A DNA stretch of 64,000 nucleotides from Microbispora sp. NBC_01189 (lineage in GTDB: Bacteria > Actinomycetota > Actinomycetes > Streptosporangiales > Streptosporangiaceae): NCBI RefSeq assembly GCF_036010665.1, contig NZ_CP108581.1, forward strand, positions 2,337,501 through 2,401,500, in the 5' to 3' direction. A model generated the notes under the pieces. That model did no database searches. It saw only the letters and a program-made list of their open reading frames with translations, and was not told the DNA's origin. Shown one piece after another: positions 29,197 to 38,831 of this stretch. How positions within the stretch are numbered: the stretch's first letter is position 1; each line of letters starts with the position of its first letter. Made by a program: the position numbers and the translations under genes.

Positions 29197-30174
29197 CTAC
29201 TCCTTGATCACGTTGTCGCGCGAGCCGCCGGCGTAGATCGGGTTCCAGCCGAGGTGTTCCCTGGTGACGAGCAGGCGGATCAGTCCGGGTTTCCGGGTGG
29301 GCTCCTCCGCCTCCCAGACGGTCCAGTCCCCGCCGACCGGAACGTCCTGCCGTCGCAGATCGACGGCGTAGCCACCCTGATTCCGCGAGTTGGGCTCGAT
29401 GACCAGGTAGGTGACCTTCATGCCACGCTTCTCGATCTCCGGCACGACCTCGCCCACGGTCTTCCCGTCCACCCGGTAGCCGGCGAGCGCGCGGCCCTTG
29501 AGAGTCGCGATGCGATACAGCGGCTTCTCGACGAGTTCGCTCTTCGCGTCGTCGGGCACGAGCACGCAGGGCGCCACCGGGTCCTCCATGAGGATCGTGC
29601 TGGTGCCGGACCCCCCGCCGGGCAGGGCCGTGAGGGTCCAGACGAAAGTCTGGCCGGGCTTGAACAGCCTGGTGTCGATCCGCATCTGCCAGCCCTCCTC
29701 CTCGCCCCGGATGCCCGTGGGCGGATCGTAGAGGCCCTTGGGGATGTCCTTCACGTAGGCGGCGCGCGGCTCCCGGCACTTCTTTCCCGGAGGCACGTAG
29801 TCGACGACGGCCGGGACTCCCAGGCCCCGCAACTGCTTCGTCAGCCCCGTGACGTCGCGGAAGTCACGCACCTTGACCCACACGACCCCATGGGAGTCCT
29901 TGGTCACGGCGTAGGAGGGTGTGCTGAGGGTTCCGTCGTCCAGCAGGCTCGGGCCGACGACGATGCCCGCGGCGGCCACGGTGGCGGCCAGGCCCAGAGC
30001 GAGCCGGCGTGGCCCGCGACGCCCGGCCCGTGACGGTACCGCCATGTCACCGCCGGGCGGCTCGGCCGTGATCGAGGCCAGCAACGCCCGCGCCCCCGCG
30101 TCGGACGGGTGGCCGCCCGGTGTTCCCGGTTCGACCCGGGCCAGCGACCCGATGATCTCGTCGGCGTCCTTCAC
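29197..30174 (-). CDS. membrane-anchored sigma-factor partner, unknown function
   Basis: Product of 325 aa: a cytoplasmic N-terminal 55 residues ([19 protein letters not shown]), one membrane helix (LALGLAATVAAAGIVVGPSLL) and a large extracytoplasmic domain with two widely spaced cysteines. The GTG start overlaps the sigma factor stop (GTGA), so it is co-translated with an ECF sigma factor. The layout is that of an anti-sigma or sensor protein, but no zinc-binding anti-sigma motif (HxxxCxxC) is present and the role is inferred only from position. Confidence 0.75.
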   Translation of the reverse strand: MKDADEIIGSLARVEPGTPGGHPSDAGARALLASITAEPPGGDMAVPSRAGRRGPRRLALGLAATVAAAGIVVGPSLLDDGTLSTPSYAVTKDSHGVVWVKVRDFRDVTGLTKQLRGLGVPAVVDYVPPGKKCREPRAAYVKDIPKGLYDPPTGIRGEEEGWQMRIDTRLFKPGQTFVWTLTALPGGGSGTSTILMEDPVAPCVLVPDDAKSELVEKPLYRIATLKGRALAGYRVDGKTVGEVVPEIEKRGMKVTYLVIEPNSRNQGGYAVDLRRQDVPVGGDWTVWEAEEPTRKPGLIRLLVTREHLGWNPIYAGGSRDNVIKE

Positions 30175-30719
30175 AATGACCTCCCCACCGGCGCCAGCCG
30201 GCTCCGTGACGTGAGATGGACGCCCGCCTCGGCGAGTGCGCGGGAAAAGCGCCTCCGGGCACGGTAGAGTCGGATGCGTACGGCGTTGCGCGACAGCCCG
30301 AGCGCCGTGGCGACCTCCTGCCGGGTCAGTCCCTCCCAGGCGACCAGCGACAGCAACTCACGGTCGTCGCCCGGCAGGCTGCGGAACGCCTCGCCGATCG
30401 CGGTCAACTCCACTCCTCTCTCGGGGGTGTCTCCGTACAGATCGGTCAGTTCGGCGTCGAGCGGGGCGCTGCGGGCCTGGCGGCGCACCTCGCCCCGGCG
30501 GTGGTTGGCCACCACCTTGCGGGCGACGCCGTACAGCCACAGGACGGCCTCGTCTCCCTGCGGTAAGTCGTCCAGCCGCCGCCACGCGACGGTGAAGACC
30601 TCGGCCACCACGTCGGCCGCGTCCTGTGGCGAGTCGCAGCGGCGCACGGCATAGGCCGTGAGCCGGCCGTACGTCTCCCGGTAGACCGCCTCGAACCTGG
30701 CCGACGGTTCGTCGTTCAC
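30171..30719 (-). CDS. ECF RNA polymerase sigma factor
   Basis: Group 4 sigma factor of 182 aa. Sigma-2 includes [40 protein letters not shown] and [17 protein letters not shown]; sigma-4 includes [20 protein letters not shown] and [19 protein letters not shown]30719 is taken as start, with only a weak upstream site, so a slightly longer protein is possible. It precedes and overlaps its membrane partner. Confidence 0.88.
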   Translation of the reverse strand: MNDEPSARFEAVYRETYGRLTAYAVRRCDSPQDAADVVAEVFTVAWRRLDDLPQGDEAVLWLYGVARKVVANHRRGEVRRQARSAPLDAELTDLYGDTPERGVELTAIGEAFRSLPGDDRELLSLVAWEGLTRQEVATALGLSRNAVRIRLYRARRRFSRALAEAGVHLTSRSRLAPVGRSL

Positions 30720-30861
30720 GGGGGGTCCCAATGATCGTTTCCTTTGTCCGCGCGGGTATCGACATCCCTTCCATGTGCGAAGACCGCCCATCATTTCGCG
30801 CCGAAGATCTCCGCCCTCTCCGAGAAGGGCGGCCGGGGGCGGGATCCGGGACAATGGGCCG

Positions 30862-31302
30862 GTGCCGGCACGCAGACTCGACCCCGACAAGATCAGAGAG
30901 GCGCTCGACGCCCAGCTCGCCGATCTCGGACGGCCGCCGTACGACGGCCCGGCGACCATGGCGGCCGGCGCGTGTGTGGGGGCCGTGCTGGACGCCTTCG
31001 AGGCCGGGCGGGCGCCGGTCAGGACCGCCGCCCGCGCCGCCGTACGGCACCTGCTGGAGGAGCTGGCCGCGCGGGCACCGGGGCGGTCGGTGGAGGTGCG
31101 CGTTCCGCCGTACGCGGCCGTGCAGTGCGTGGAGGGGCCCCGGCACACCCGGGGCACCCCGCCCAACGTGATCGAGACCGATCCGCGGACCTGGCTCGAA
31201 CTGGCCACCGGCCGCCTGTCCTGGGCCGACGCGACGGACGCCGGGAAGATCGCGGCCAGCGGCGCCAGAGCCGACCTGTCCGGGCTCCTGCCGCTGGCGT
31301 GA
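30862..31302 (+). CDS. sterol carrier family protein
   Basis: Product of 146 aa resembling the bacterial SCP-like family found next to purF in actinomycetes: [66 protein letters not shown] and the ending [15 protein letters not shown]. Lipid binding is assumed from the fold only. GTG30862 begins the conserved part. Separated from purF by a convergent DUF4190 gene. Confidence 0.85.
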   Translation: MPARRLDPDKIREALDAQLADLGRPPYDGPATMAAGACVGAVLDAFEAGRAPVRTAARAAVRHLLEELAARAPGRSVEVRVPPYAAVQCVEGPRHTRGTPPNVIETDPRTWLELATGRLSWADATDAGKIAASGARADLSGLLPLA

Positions 31303-31303
31303 G

Positions 31304-31777
31304 TCACCGCGGGCGGCCGAGCCTGTCGTCGACGCAGCGCCGCGCGTCCTGCTGGGTGGGGTAGAGCCGGGAGTCGAAGCACTCGCCGAGGCGCCTGCTC
31401 TGGAACCAGTGGTAGAGCACCACGCCGAGGATCAGGGCGAGGACGAGGGTCAGCGCGTTCAGCACGACCCCGGCGGTGGCTCTGCCCCTGTTGGAGTTCC
31501 GGGTGATCGCCACGATGCCGATGACCAGTCCGACGACCGCCAGGACCGTCCCGGCGCCGCAGAACAGCAGCAGGACGAGCGAACAGATCCCGAGCACCAG
31601 CGCGGCCGTGCCGAGCCCTCCGCCGGGACTCCCATCGGGCCCGCCGCCCGGCCCGCCGGGTCCCCAGGGGCCGCCGCCGGGACCGCCGGGTCCCCAGGGG
31701 GGCGGCGGCAACGGCCCGCCGTACGGGGGCTCGCCGTACGGCCCGGGCGGGGGTCCGGGGTCGCCGGGTCTCGCCAC
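31304..31777 (-). CDS. DUF4190 domain membrane protein
   Basis: Product of 157 aa. The first 52 residues are a Gly/Pro-rich, low-complexity cytoplasmic tail with repeated GPGGPGGGP. Two membrane helices follow (ALVLGICSLVLLLFCGAGTVLAVVGLVIGIVAI, then AGVVLNALTLVLALILGVVLY), which is the DUF4190 signature. The C-terminal 30 residues have two Cys. Function unknown. Its stop is 1 base from the convergent sterol carrier gene stop. Confidence 0.82.
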   Translation of the reverse strand: MARPGDPGPPPGPYGEPPYGGPLPPPPWGPGGPGGGPWGPGGPGGGPDGSPGGGLGTAALVLGICSLVLLLFCGAGTVLAVVGLVIGIVAITRNSNRGRATAGVVLNALTLVLALILGVVLYHWFQSRRLGECFDSRLYPTQQDARRCVDDRLGRPR

Positions 31778-31905
31778 GATGCTCCCTCCCGTACGTGATT
31801 CTGGCCTCTGCCGCGGCCCTCAGGCTCTCCCGTAATCACCCTGTGAGCAGGGACGACACGGCAAAGAGCAGGTGCGGGTTACGGAGTCCGAAGGGCATGC
31901 GCCGG

Positions 31906-31934
31906 TTTGAGCAGCGCCAACGCCCAAATAGACT
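31906..31934 (+). promoter_or_regulatory. purF promoter (apparently leaderless)
   Basis: TTGAGC (31907-31912), a 16-base spacer and TAGACT (31929-31934). The initiation site would fall at or next to GTG31942, and there is no Shine-Dalgarno sequence, so the mRNA is probably leaderless. Confidence 0.55.
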
Positions 31935-31941
31935 CGGCTGT

Positions 31942-33378
31942 GTGTTGAAGGGCGACGGCCGGCTGGGCCATGACCTCGACCCCCAGGACCGCGCTCCGAA
32001 GGACGCCTGTGGCGTCTTCGGCGTATGGGCGCCTGGGGAGGACGTCTCCAAACTCACCTACTACGGCCTCTACGCGCTGCAGCACCGTGGACAGGAGTCC
32101 GCGGGCATCGCGGTCAGCGAGGGCAGCCGAATCCTCGTCTACAAGGACATGGGCCTGGTGGCCCAGGTCTTCGACGAGTCGATCCTCGGCACCCTGCGCG
32201 GGCATCTGTCGATCGGGCACTGCCGTTACTCCACGACGGGATCGAGCGTCTGGGAGAACGCGCAGCCGACGCTGAGCTCCACCGACGGCGGCGGGCTGGC
32301 GCTCGCCCACAACGGCAACTTAATCAACACCGCACAGCTCGCCGAACGGCTCACGTCCGGCGCGATGCGGGCCACCACCGACACCGAGGTGCTCACCGCG
32401 CTGCTCGCGCAGGACGCCTCGCGCCCCGTCGACGACGTCGCGGCCGAACTGCTGCCGGAGGTCAAGGGCGCCTACTCGCTCGTCTGGATGAACGAGACCA
32501 CGCTCTTCGCCGCCCGCGACCCGCAGGGCATCCGGCCGCTCGTGCTGGGCCGGCTGGAGCGCGGCTGGGTGGTCGCCTCCGAGACCGCGGCGCTCGACAT
32601 CGTCGGCGCGTCGTTCATCCGCGAGATCGAGCCCGGCGAGATGCTGACGATCGACGAGCGCGGCGTGCGCTCGCGCCGCTTCGCGGTGGCCGAGCCCAAG
32701 GGCTGCCTGTTCGAGTACGTCTACCTCGCCCGGCCCGACACGACGATCGCCGGGCGCGGCGTGCAGTCCACCCGGGTCGAGGTCGGCCGCGTGCTCGCCC
32801 GCGAACACCCGGTGGAGGCCGACCTCGTCATCCCGACGCCCGAGTCCGGCACCCCGGCCGCCATCGGCTACGCCGAGGAGAGCGGCATCCCGTACGGCCA
32901 GGGCCTGGTGAAGAACTCCTACGTCGGCCGCACCTTCATCCAGCCGTCGCAGACCATCCGCCAGCTCGGCATCCGGCTCAAGCTCAACCCGCTGCGCGAG
33001 GTCATCGAGGGCAGGCGCCTGGTGGTCGTGGACGACTCGATCGTCCGCGGCAACACCCAGCGGGCGATCGTGAAGATGCTGCGCGAGGCGGGCGCTTCCG
33101 AGGTGCACGTCCGGATCTCCTCGCCGCCGGTCGCCTGGCCCTGCTTCTACGGCATCGACTTCGCCACCCGGGCGGAGCTGATCGCCGGGTCGCTGTCGGT
33201 GGAGGAGATCCGCTCCTCCCTCGGCGCCGACTCCCTCGGCTACATCTCGCTCGACGGGCTGACCCGGGCGACGACGCTGCCCGCCGAACGGCTCTGCCGC
33301 GCCTGCTTCACCGGTGAGTACCCCATCCCGATCGAGGACGACCGGGTGGGCAAGTTCGTGCTGGAGGCCCAACGATGA
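31942..33378 (+). CDS. purF: amidophosphoribosyltransferase PurF
   Basis: First committed enzyme of purine synthesis (478 aa), transferring glutamine ammonia to PRPP. A 22-residue propeptide precedes the N-terminal nucleophile Cys23 (DACGVFGVW). The Ntn glutaminase domain has LQHRGQESAGIA and GHCRYSTTG, and the PRPP loop is VVVDDSIVRGNT. Cys residues in PKGCLFEY, WPCFYGID and RLCRACF match the [4Fe-4S] form of PurF. GTG31942 is the expected start by propeptide length. It overlaps purM. Confidence 0.96.
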   Translation: MLKGDGRLGHDLDPQDRAPKDACGVFGVWAPGEDVSKLTYYGLYALQHRGQESAGIAVSEGSRILVYKDMGLVAQVFDESILGTLRGHLSIGHCRYSTTGSSVWENAQPTLSSTDGGGLALAHNGNLINTAQLAERLTSGAMRATTDTEVLTALLAQDASRPVDDVAAELLPEVKGAYSLVWMNETTLFAARDPQGIRPLVLGRLERGWVVASETAALDIVGASFIREIEPGEMLTIDERGVRSRRFAVAEPKGCLFEYVYLARPDTTIAGRGVQSTRVEVGRVLAREHPVEADLVIPTPESGTPAAIGYAEESGIPYGQGLVKNSYVGRTFIQPSQTIRQLGIRLKLNPLREVIEGRRLVVVDDSIVRGNTQRAIVKMLREAGASEVHVRISSPPVAWPCFYGIDFATRAELIAGSLSVEEIRSSLGADSLGYISLDGLTRATTLPAERLCRACFTGEYPIPIEDDRVGKFVLEAQR

Positions 33379-34403
33379 CCAGCTACGCCGCCGCCGGCGT
33401 CGACATCGAGGCGGGCGACCGCGCGGTCGAGTTGATGAAGTCGCGGGTCGCGCGGTCGCGGCGGCCCGAGGTCGTGGACGACGCCAGCGGCTTCGCCGGG
33501 CTCTTCGACGCCTCCGCCTTCCTGCGCTACCGCCGGCCGCTGCTCGCCACGTCCACCGACGGCGTGGGCACCAAGGTCATGCTGGCCCAGCGGCTCGGCA
33601 AGCACGACACGATCGGCATCGACCTCGTCGGCATGGTGGTGGACGACCTCGTCGTGTGCGGGGCCGAGCCGCTGTTCATGACCGACTACATCGCCTGCGG
33701 GAAGGTGGTGCCGGAGCGCATCGCCGACATCGTGGGCGGCGTCGCCGAGGGCTGCCGGCTCGCCGGCTGCGCGCTGGTCGGCGGCGAGACCGCCGAGCAC
33801 CCCGGCGCGATGGGACCCGACGAGTACGACCTCGCGGGCGCCGGCACCGGGGTCGTCGAGGCCGACGAGCTGCTCGGGCCCGACCGGGTCGTGCCGGGAG
33901 ACGTGGTGCTCGGGCTGGCCTCCAGCGGCGTCCACTCGAACGGCTACTCGCTGGTCCGGCATGTGATCGCCAAGGCCGGGCTGGGCCTGGAGCAGGAGCT
34001 GCCCGAGCTGGGCCGCACGCTCGGCGAGGAACTGCTCACGCCGACTCGCGTCTACTCGCTCGACTGCCTGGCGCTCATCCGGGAGACCGAGGTGCACGCC
34101 CTCGCCCACATCACGGGCGGCGGGCTGGCTGCCAACCTGGCCAGGTCGCTGCCCGAGACGGCCGACGCCGTGCTCGACCGCGGCTCCTGGACGCCTCCCG
34201 CGATCTTCGAGGTGCTGGCCGGCCACGGCGGCGTGCCCCGGGAGGAGATGGACAGGACGTTCAACCTCGGCGTGGGCATGTGCGCGATCGTCCCGGCGGC
34301 GGAGGCCGACAGGGCGCTGGCGCTGTTGATCGGCCGCGGCCTGCCCGCCTGGGTGCTGGGCGAGATCGTCCCCGGAGAGGGGCAGGCGCGTTTCCGTCAG
34401 TGA
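33375..34403 (+). CDS. purM: phosphoribosylformylglycinamidine cyclo-ligase PurM
   Basis: AIR synthetase (342 aa), step 5 of purine synthesis. Recognised by STDGVGTKVMLAQRLGKHDTIGIDLVGM, FMTDYIACGKV, LVGGETAEHPGAM, GLASSGVHSNGYSLVR and HITGGGLAANL. The ATG overlaps the purF stop (ATGA). The pair is co-transcribed. Confidence 0.96.
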   Translation: MTSYAAAGVDIEAGDRAVELMKSRVARSRRPEVVDDASGFAGLFDASAFLRYRRPLLATSTDGVGTKVMLAQRLGKHDTIGIDLVGMVVDDLVVCGAEPLFMTDYIACGKVVPERIADIVGGVAEGCRLAGCALVGGETAEHPGAMGPDEYDLAGAGTGVVEADELLGPDRVVPGDVVLGLASSGVHSNGYSLVRHVIAKAGLGLEQELPELGRTLGEELLTPTRVYSLDCLALIRETEVHALAHITGGGLAANLARSLPETADAVLDRGSWTPPAIFEVLAGHGGVPREEMDRTFNLGVGMCAIVPAAEADRALALLIGRGLPAWVLGEIVPGEGQARFRQ

Positions 34404-34775
34404 CCACGCGTCGTGCGGCGGTCGTCCGGTGTGTGACACCTCTCACCGGATGCCCACCGCCCACAAGGACCGGCGGCGAGGGCTCACCCCGGCTCCCTTC
34501 GCATGCCCGTCAGCGGAGGGCGCCCGTCAGCGGAAGAACGCGGGCGTTATTCGAGTAAGCCGGGAACCGGCCGCCGTGGCGAGCACACGAGCCGCCGTGG
34601 CAGGCCCGGGAGGCAGCTGTGGCAGCCTCGCGAGGCGAACGCGCGCACAACCGTGCGCACCGCCTCGCGTGAAGGCGCGTCCCGGATCGCGGACACGCTG
34701 GCCACCGCATATCAGTCAGCAACCCGGCGGGGGAACGATCCCCGCCGGGTCACTCAACCGGCGATCGGAAACGGC
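34404..34775. other. intergenic region downstream of purM
   Basis: No gene supported in these 372 bases between convergent purM and the DUF3073 gene. It contains a 12-base direct repeat, CCCGTCAGCGGA at 34506-34517 and 34523-34534. Otherwise I see nothing distinctive. Confidence 0.4.
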
Positions 34776-35006
34776 TCAACGCCGCCCGGGGCTGCCGTCG
34801 TCGCCGTCATCGTCGTCGACGGCCGCGTAATCGCTGTAGCGATCAACCAACTCGTCGTAAGGGTCATGCTCGTCACTGTGGCCGGAATCGTCGGCGTCCA
34901 CGACTCCGAGCTCCGCGCGCAGGCGCTCAAGATCCGTCCCGCCGCTGTTGTACTTCAGCTGACGGGCGACCTTGACCTGCTTGGCCTTGGCTCGGCCGCG
35001 CCCCAT
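34776..35006 (-). CDS. DUF3073 family protein
   Basis: Product of 76 aa with the family's basic N-terminus (MGRGRAKAKQVKVARQLKYNSGGTD) and a long acidic tail (DEHDPYDELVDRYSDY, DDDDGDDG). Common in actinobacteria between purM and the amino acid dehydrogenase gene. Function unknown; the basic/acidic polarity suggests nucleic acid or protein interaction. Confidence 0.9.
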   Translation of the reverse strand: MGRGRAKAKQVKVARQLKYNSGGTDLERLRAELGVVDADDSGHSDEHDPYDELVDRYSDYAAVDDDDGDDGSPGRR

Positions 35007-35157
35007 TGGCTCGACCCCCTCATGCGGGGTCGTGCCCGACCCCTCGTCACTAACGCACCGCGCACCGACGCCACCTGACTTCAGGCGTCAGTCTCTCGTT
35101 CGCCTATTACCGTACCTGGTTTGTGCGCCGCTCGGTACGTCGTAGGAGCGGCGGCGG

Positions 35158-36276
35158 TCAGCGCCGAAGCCAAATCCCCCTTAGCCGACCCATTTCGGAC
35201 ATTCTGCGCTCCGCCAGCCTGTCCGCGGCGACCGCGGGAGGCACCCCTTCCTCCTCCGCCGACCGGAAGATCTTGAGGGTCGTATCGAAGATCATGGCGG
35301 CCCGCGCGCGGGCGCGTTCCATGTCGAACCCCTCGATTTCGTCGGCCACCTGGATGACCCCGCCCGAGTTCACGACGTAGTCGGGGGCGTACAGCACGCC
35401 CCGCTCGGCGAGCTGCTTCTCGACGCCCGGATGCGCGAGCTGGTTGTTCGCGCCACCGCAGACGATCTTCGCCTTGAGCCGGGGGACGGTCTCGTCGTCC
35501 AGCGCTCCGCCGAGCGCACAGGGGGCGTACACGTCGATGTCGGACGCCACCAGCGTGGCGGCGTCGGGCACGACCTCGACGGCCGGATGGCGCTGCCGCA
35601 CCCGCTCGACGGCCCGCTCGTCCACGTCGCAGACGACGACCTCGGCGTCGTCCTCGATCAGGTGGTCGACGAGCCGGCGGCCGACCTTGCCGACCCCCTC
35701 GACCCCGACCCGCCGGCCGCTCAGGGAGGAGGTGCCGTACCTGTGGTCGGCGGCGGCCCGCATGCCCTGGAAGACCCCGAAGGCGGTGAGGATGGAGGAG
35801 TCTCCCGCGCCGCCGTGCGCCGGGGTGCGGCCGGTGACGTAGGAGCACTCGCGCGCCACCACGTCCATGTCCTCGCTGTAGGTGCCCACGTCGCAGGCGG
35901 TGTAGTAGCGGCCGCCCAGCGACTGGACGAACCTGCCGTACGCGCGCAGGAGCGCCTCGCTCTTGTCGGCCGCGGGATCACCGATGATCACGGCCTTGCC
36001 GCCGCCGTGGTCGAGCCCGGCCAGCGCGTTCTTGTACGCCATGGCCCGGGAGAGGTTGAGGACGTCGGCGAGGGCGGCCTGCTCGCTCTCGTAGGGATAG
36101 AACCGGGTGCCGCCGAGCCCCGGCCCGAGGGCGGTGCTGTAGATCGCGATGATCGCGTAGAGGCCGCTGCGCTCGTCGGAGCAGAAGACGACCTGCTCGT
36201 GCCGTACCGGCTGAACGGTGTTGGCGCCGTCACCCGAGCCGGATTCCTTGTGGGACAGCCCGAAAACGTCGGTCAC
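35158..36276 (-). CDS. vdh: leucine/valine dehydrogenase (Glu/Leu/Phe/Val dehydrogenase family)
   Basis: NAD-dependent oxidative deaminase of branched-chain amino acids, 372 aa. Substrate-site lysines Lys82 ([10 protein letters not shown]) and Lys94 ([12 protein letters not shown]) and the Rossmann motif [10 protein letters not shown] are present. [11 protein letters not shown] and [14 protein letters not shown] mark the family. GTG36276 with AGGAG upstream is preferred to the longer open frame. The product would feed 2-oxo acids to the bkd complex. Position between DUF3073 and the bldC region matches valine dehydrogenase of Streptomyces. Confidence 0.9.
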   Translation of the reverse strand: MTDVFGLSHKESGSGDGANTVQPVRHEQVVFCSDERSGLYAIIAIYSTALGPGLGGTRFYPYESEQAALADVLNLSRAMAYKNALAGLDHGGGKAVIIGDPAADKSEALLRAYGRFVQSLGGRYYTACDVGTYSEDMDVVARECSYVTGRTPAHGGAGDSSILTAFGVFQGMRAAADHRYGTSSLSGRRVGVEGVGKVGRRLVDHLIEDDAEVVVCDVDERAVERVRQRHPAVEVVPDAATLVASDIDVYAPCALGGALDDETVPRLKAKIVCGGANNQLAHPGVEKQLAERGVLYAPDYVVNSGGVIQVADEIEGFDMERARARAAMIFDTTLKIFRSAEEEGVPPAVAADRLAERRMSEMGRLRGIWLRR

Positions 36277-36410
36277 GGTGGTGACTCCTGATCGTGTACG
36301 CCGCCTCGTTGCGGCGATTCGGCACCAGCTTATCGGACCCGGCCAAGAAACGATCATGAAAAACCGGGACAGTGCTGCGCGTTCCTCCCCCGACATGGCA
36401 CGATTCTGGT

Positions 36411-37277
36411 GTGCTCCCCTACGCCGCCTATCTCCGTGTGTACGAGCCGCTGACCGCTTTCACCCCTCAGGATCGGGCGCGGTGGGCCCGGTACGCAGGC
36501 TCACGCGACCGGCCGCGCCGGGCCGGCGCGCTCGAGGTCGAGCACGGCGAGGCGGTCCGCCGCCTGCTGAGCGTCCCGCCCCTGCCCGCGCCCGAGCGCG
36601 AGAGCCCCAACGCCTACCTGCGGCGGGTGGAGGAGACGCTCTACGTCTGCCCCTGGCAGAGCAGGCTCCGGTCGTGGCTGGCGTTCGCCTCCTTCCGGGG
36701 CGGCACGCCGGTCAAGCTGGCCTCCCGGTTCGTCCCCCAGGCCATCGCCGAGCAGACCGCCGACGACTTCGACCGGTTCAAGCGCGGGGATCAGTCCCTG
36801 CGCACCTATATCCGTGCGAGCACCTGGCACGTCCCGACCGCGTGGTTCGTGCCGTTCGACTCGGCCGAGCGCTGGCTCGTGCTGGGCTCGGAGCAGCCGG
36901 CCGAGCCCGCCTCGCAGACCACCGCCGCGCCGCCCAGGAACATGCTGTACGTCACCTCGATGGCGCAGGCCCGCCGCCGGGTGGCCCGGGCCCTGGTGGT
37001 GATCCGCCGGCACGTCGGGCAGGTCTCCGCGCTGACGGACGTGGAGGACATCGGCCGCTGGCTGGAGGAGTTCCATCCCCACTCGCTCGTCGAGCTCGAC
37101 TACGGCGGTCTCGTCCACCTCATGGACGACCGGACGCTCCAGGGCGACCAGTCCGTCGCGGAGATCGCCGCGGCCCTCGCGGGCCTGGACACGGGTCAGG
37201 AAGAACTTGCCTTCGCGATGTATCAGCGGGTGATTGTCCGCTGGAGGTCGATCCGCGCGCTCGAATCGGCAAACTGA
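36411..37277 (+). CDS. conserved hypothetical protein upstream of bldC
   Basis: Soluble protein of 288 aa ([67 protein letters not shown]). It is regularly found between the amino acid dehydrogenase and bldC genes of actinomycetes; function unknown. GTG36411 is the likely start, with no Shine-Dalgarno, so it may be leaderless. Helix-rich with many Arg. Confidence 0.8.
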   Translation: MLPYAAYLRVYEPLTAFTPQDRARWARYAGSRDRPRRAGALEVEHGEAVRRLLSVPPLPAPERESPNAYLRRVEETLYVCPWQSRLRSWLAFASFRGGTPVKLASRFVPQAIAEQTADDFDRFKRGDQSLRTYIRASTWHVPTAWFVPFDSAERWLVLGSEQPAEPASQTTAAPPRNMLYVTSMAQARRRVARALVVIRRHVGQVSALTDVEDIGRWLEEFHPHSLVELDYGGLVHLMDDRTLQGDQSVAEIAAALAGLDTGQEELAFAMYQRVIVRWRSIRALESAN

Positions 37278-37636
37278 GGGTCATCAACACGCCCCGACCT
37301 GCAGATTCTGGTCATGGGATAGTCGATCACACATCTACGAACTGAGTAGTTTGCCGTTTTCACTGCGATACCACGAAACGTGTCGCTAGAATCACCCAGC
37401 GTGACATCAACCCGTGGTCGAGACGTTGTGCCCGGAGGGCTCGCCAATCGCGCTACGTGGCTGTATGGTCACATCGGGTGATGCCGTAAATGGTCCCAGA
37501 AACCGCACGTTTTTGGATCATTGACGGACATCCGTGACAGTGCCGCGCTGACAGCATTGTGCTGTACGGAGCGGCACGAGCGTCAGACAAGTCGGAGATC
37601 GCTGCCGACGGTCCACACGGAGGAGAGGCCGCACAA
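37278..37636 (+). other. long upstream region of bldC
   Basis: A 359-base region, AT-richer than its neighbours, without an ORF of its own. A TAGAAT -10 hexamer lies at 37387-37392, which would give a 5' UTR of about 240 bases. TTGACG at 37514-37519 is another possible promoter element. It probably contains regulated bldC promoters. Confidence 0.45.
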
Positions 37637-37840
37637 ATGTCAGCTCGTACACCCGAGGCCGAGCCACTGCTCACCCCGGCGGAGGTCGCCACGATGTTCC
37701 GCGTCGACCCGAAGACCGTCACGCGGTGGGCGAAGGCGGGCAAGTTGACGTCGATCCGCACCCTCGGCGGTCACCGGCGGTACCGGGAGACCGAGGTCCG
37801 CGCACTGCTCGCGGGGATTCCGCAGCAGCGGTCCGAGTAG
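37637..37840 (+). CDS. bldC: developmental regulator BldC (MerR-type DNA-binding domain)
   Basis: DNA-binding protein of 67 aa made of a single winged helix-turn-helix: LLTPAEVATMFRVDPKTVTR, then WAKAGKLTSIRTLGGHRRYR. It is nearly identical to Streptomyces BldC, which binds direct repeats cooperatively and delays development. ATG37637 has an AGGAGAGG site eight bases upstream. Gene order around it is the conserved purF-to-bldC block. Confidence 0.96.
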   Translation: MSARTPEAEPLLTPAEVATMFRVDPKTVTRWAKAGKLTSIRTLGGHRRYRETEVRALLAGIPQQRSE

Positions 37841-38141
37841 GACGTGGCCGCCGCGTCACGGGGGAACGACGGCGCGCTCGCGTCGGGGATGTGAGCGCGC
37901 CCACCATGCTCCCGTGACCAGTCACCGGTCACGGGATGGATCTGGGGCCGGCGCCGCCCGCCCGGCGCCTCCCCGCGCGCACGGTGTCCCGTGCGCCTTT
38001 CTTCCCTGCCGTCATGGTCAGCCGATCCTTACCGGCACGCCCGGAGCGGGCGTCTTCACTGTTCCGTACGGGGAACGCCGGGGCGCGCACCCGACCGTTC
38101 GGCGATCAGACCGCCCCGTTCGGCGATTGGCCTGATCCGGT
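37841..38141. other. bldC downstream region with two hairpins
   Basis: Hairpin 1 has arms GGCGCGCTC / GAGCGCGCC (37871-37879, 37893-37901) and hairpin 2 has CCCGTGACC / GGTCACGGG (37911-37919, 37927-37935). They probably terminate bldC and the convergent tetR-type gene. The remaining ~200 bases show no gene. Confidence 0.6.
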
Positions 38142-38831
38142 TCAGCGGACCGTCTCGCCGTCCGGAACGAGCGCCGGAGGACTCAGTAACGTCCCCACTT
38201 CGGGGTCGTGCCCACCGGCCACCTCCATGAGCGCGACCACCTGGCCCACCAGCAGCCGCTCCAGGTCTCGCCGCGCCATGTCGCGGTGCTCCAGCCAGTC
38301 GAGCCCGGCCGTCTCCACCGACGCGATCCACGACCTCAGCGTGACGCGCAGTGCCGGGCCGGGCGTCTCGACGCCCAACTCGTACGTGAGCATGCGGAGC
38401 ATGCGCTGCCGCACGCCGTCCACGATCTCGCCGATCTCGCCCGCGCGGTTGGCCGGGCCACCCCTGAGCAGCGCGGCGAAGCCGGCCGCGTGCTCCTCCA
38501 CGAAGTCGAAGTAACGCGTCAGGCCCACTGTGAGCCGCTCCAGGGGGCCGCCTTCGCTCTGCGGCTGCAGCCGCGCCTGCAACTCGGCGGCGGCGCTGCG
38601 CAGGGCCGCCACGTAGAGCTCCTGCTTGCCCCCGAAGTAGTGGTAGACGAGCGCCCGGGAGGCGCCCGCGATGACCGCCACGTCGTCGATCGAGACGTCC
38701 TCGGCGTCATGCCTGCTGAACAGCTCCAGCGCGGCGGCGATGAGCTCTTCCCGCCGCCGGTCGACGCTCAGCCTGCGCCGCGCCGGCCGTGCGCCCTCCT
38801 CCGCTTGGCGTGTGGCACCCACATCCCGCAC
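38142..38831 (-). CDS. TetR family transcriptional regulator
   Basis: Regulator of 229 aa. HTH in RREELIAAALELFSRHDAED ... SIDDVAVIAGASRALVYHYFGGKQELY. The C-terminal ligand domain (LTRYFDFVEEHAAGFAALLRG) resembles the widespread actinobacterial group of unknown ligand. Divergent from a LacI-type gene across a 220-base spacer that contains a direct repeat TTAAGGCG (38963-38970, 38974-38981). Confidence 0.88.
   Translation of the reverse strand: MRDVGATRQAEEGARPARRRLSVDRRREELIAAALELFSRHDAEDVSIDDVAVIAGASRALVYHYFGGKQELYVAALRSAAAELQARLQPQSEGGPLERLTVGLTRYFDFVEEHAAGFAALLRGGPANRAGEIGEIVDGVRQRMLRMLTYELGVETPGPALRVTLRSWIASVETAGLDWLEHRDMARRDLERLLVGQVVALMEVAGGHDPEVGTLLSPPALVPDGETVR

Noticed and set aside
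34429-35078. Plus-strand frames downstream of purM
   Set aside because: Overlap the minus-strand DUF3073 gene, lack ribosome sites and domains.
37499-37636. Riboswitch or tRNA in the bldC leader
   Set aside because: No cloverleaf or known riboswitch core could be drawn; left as an unexplained leader.
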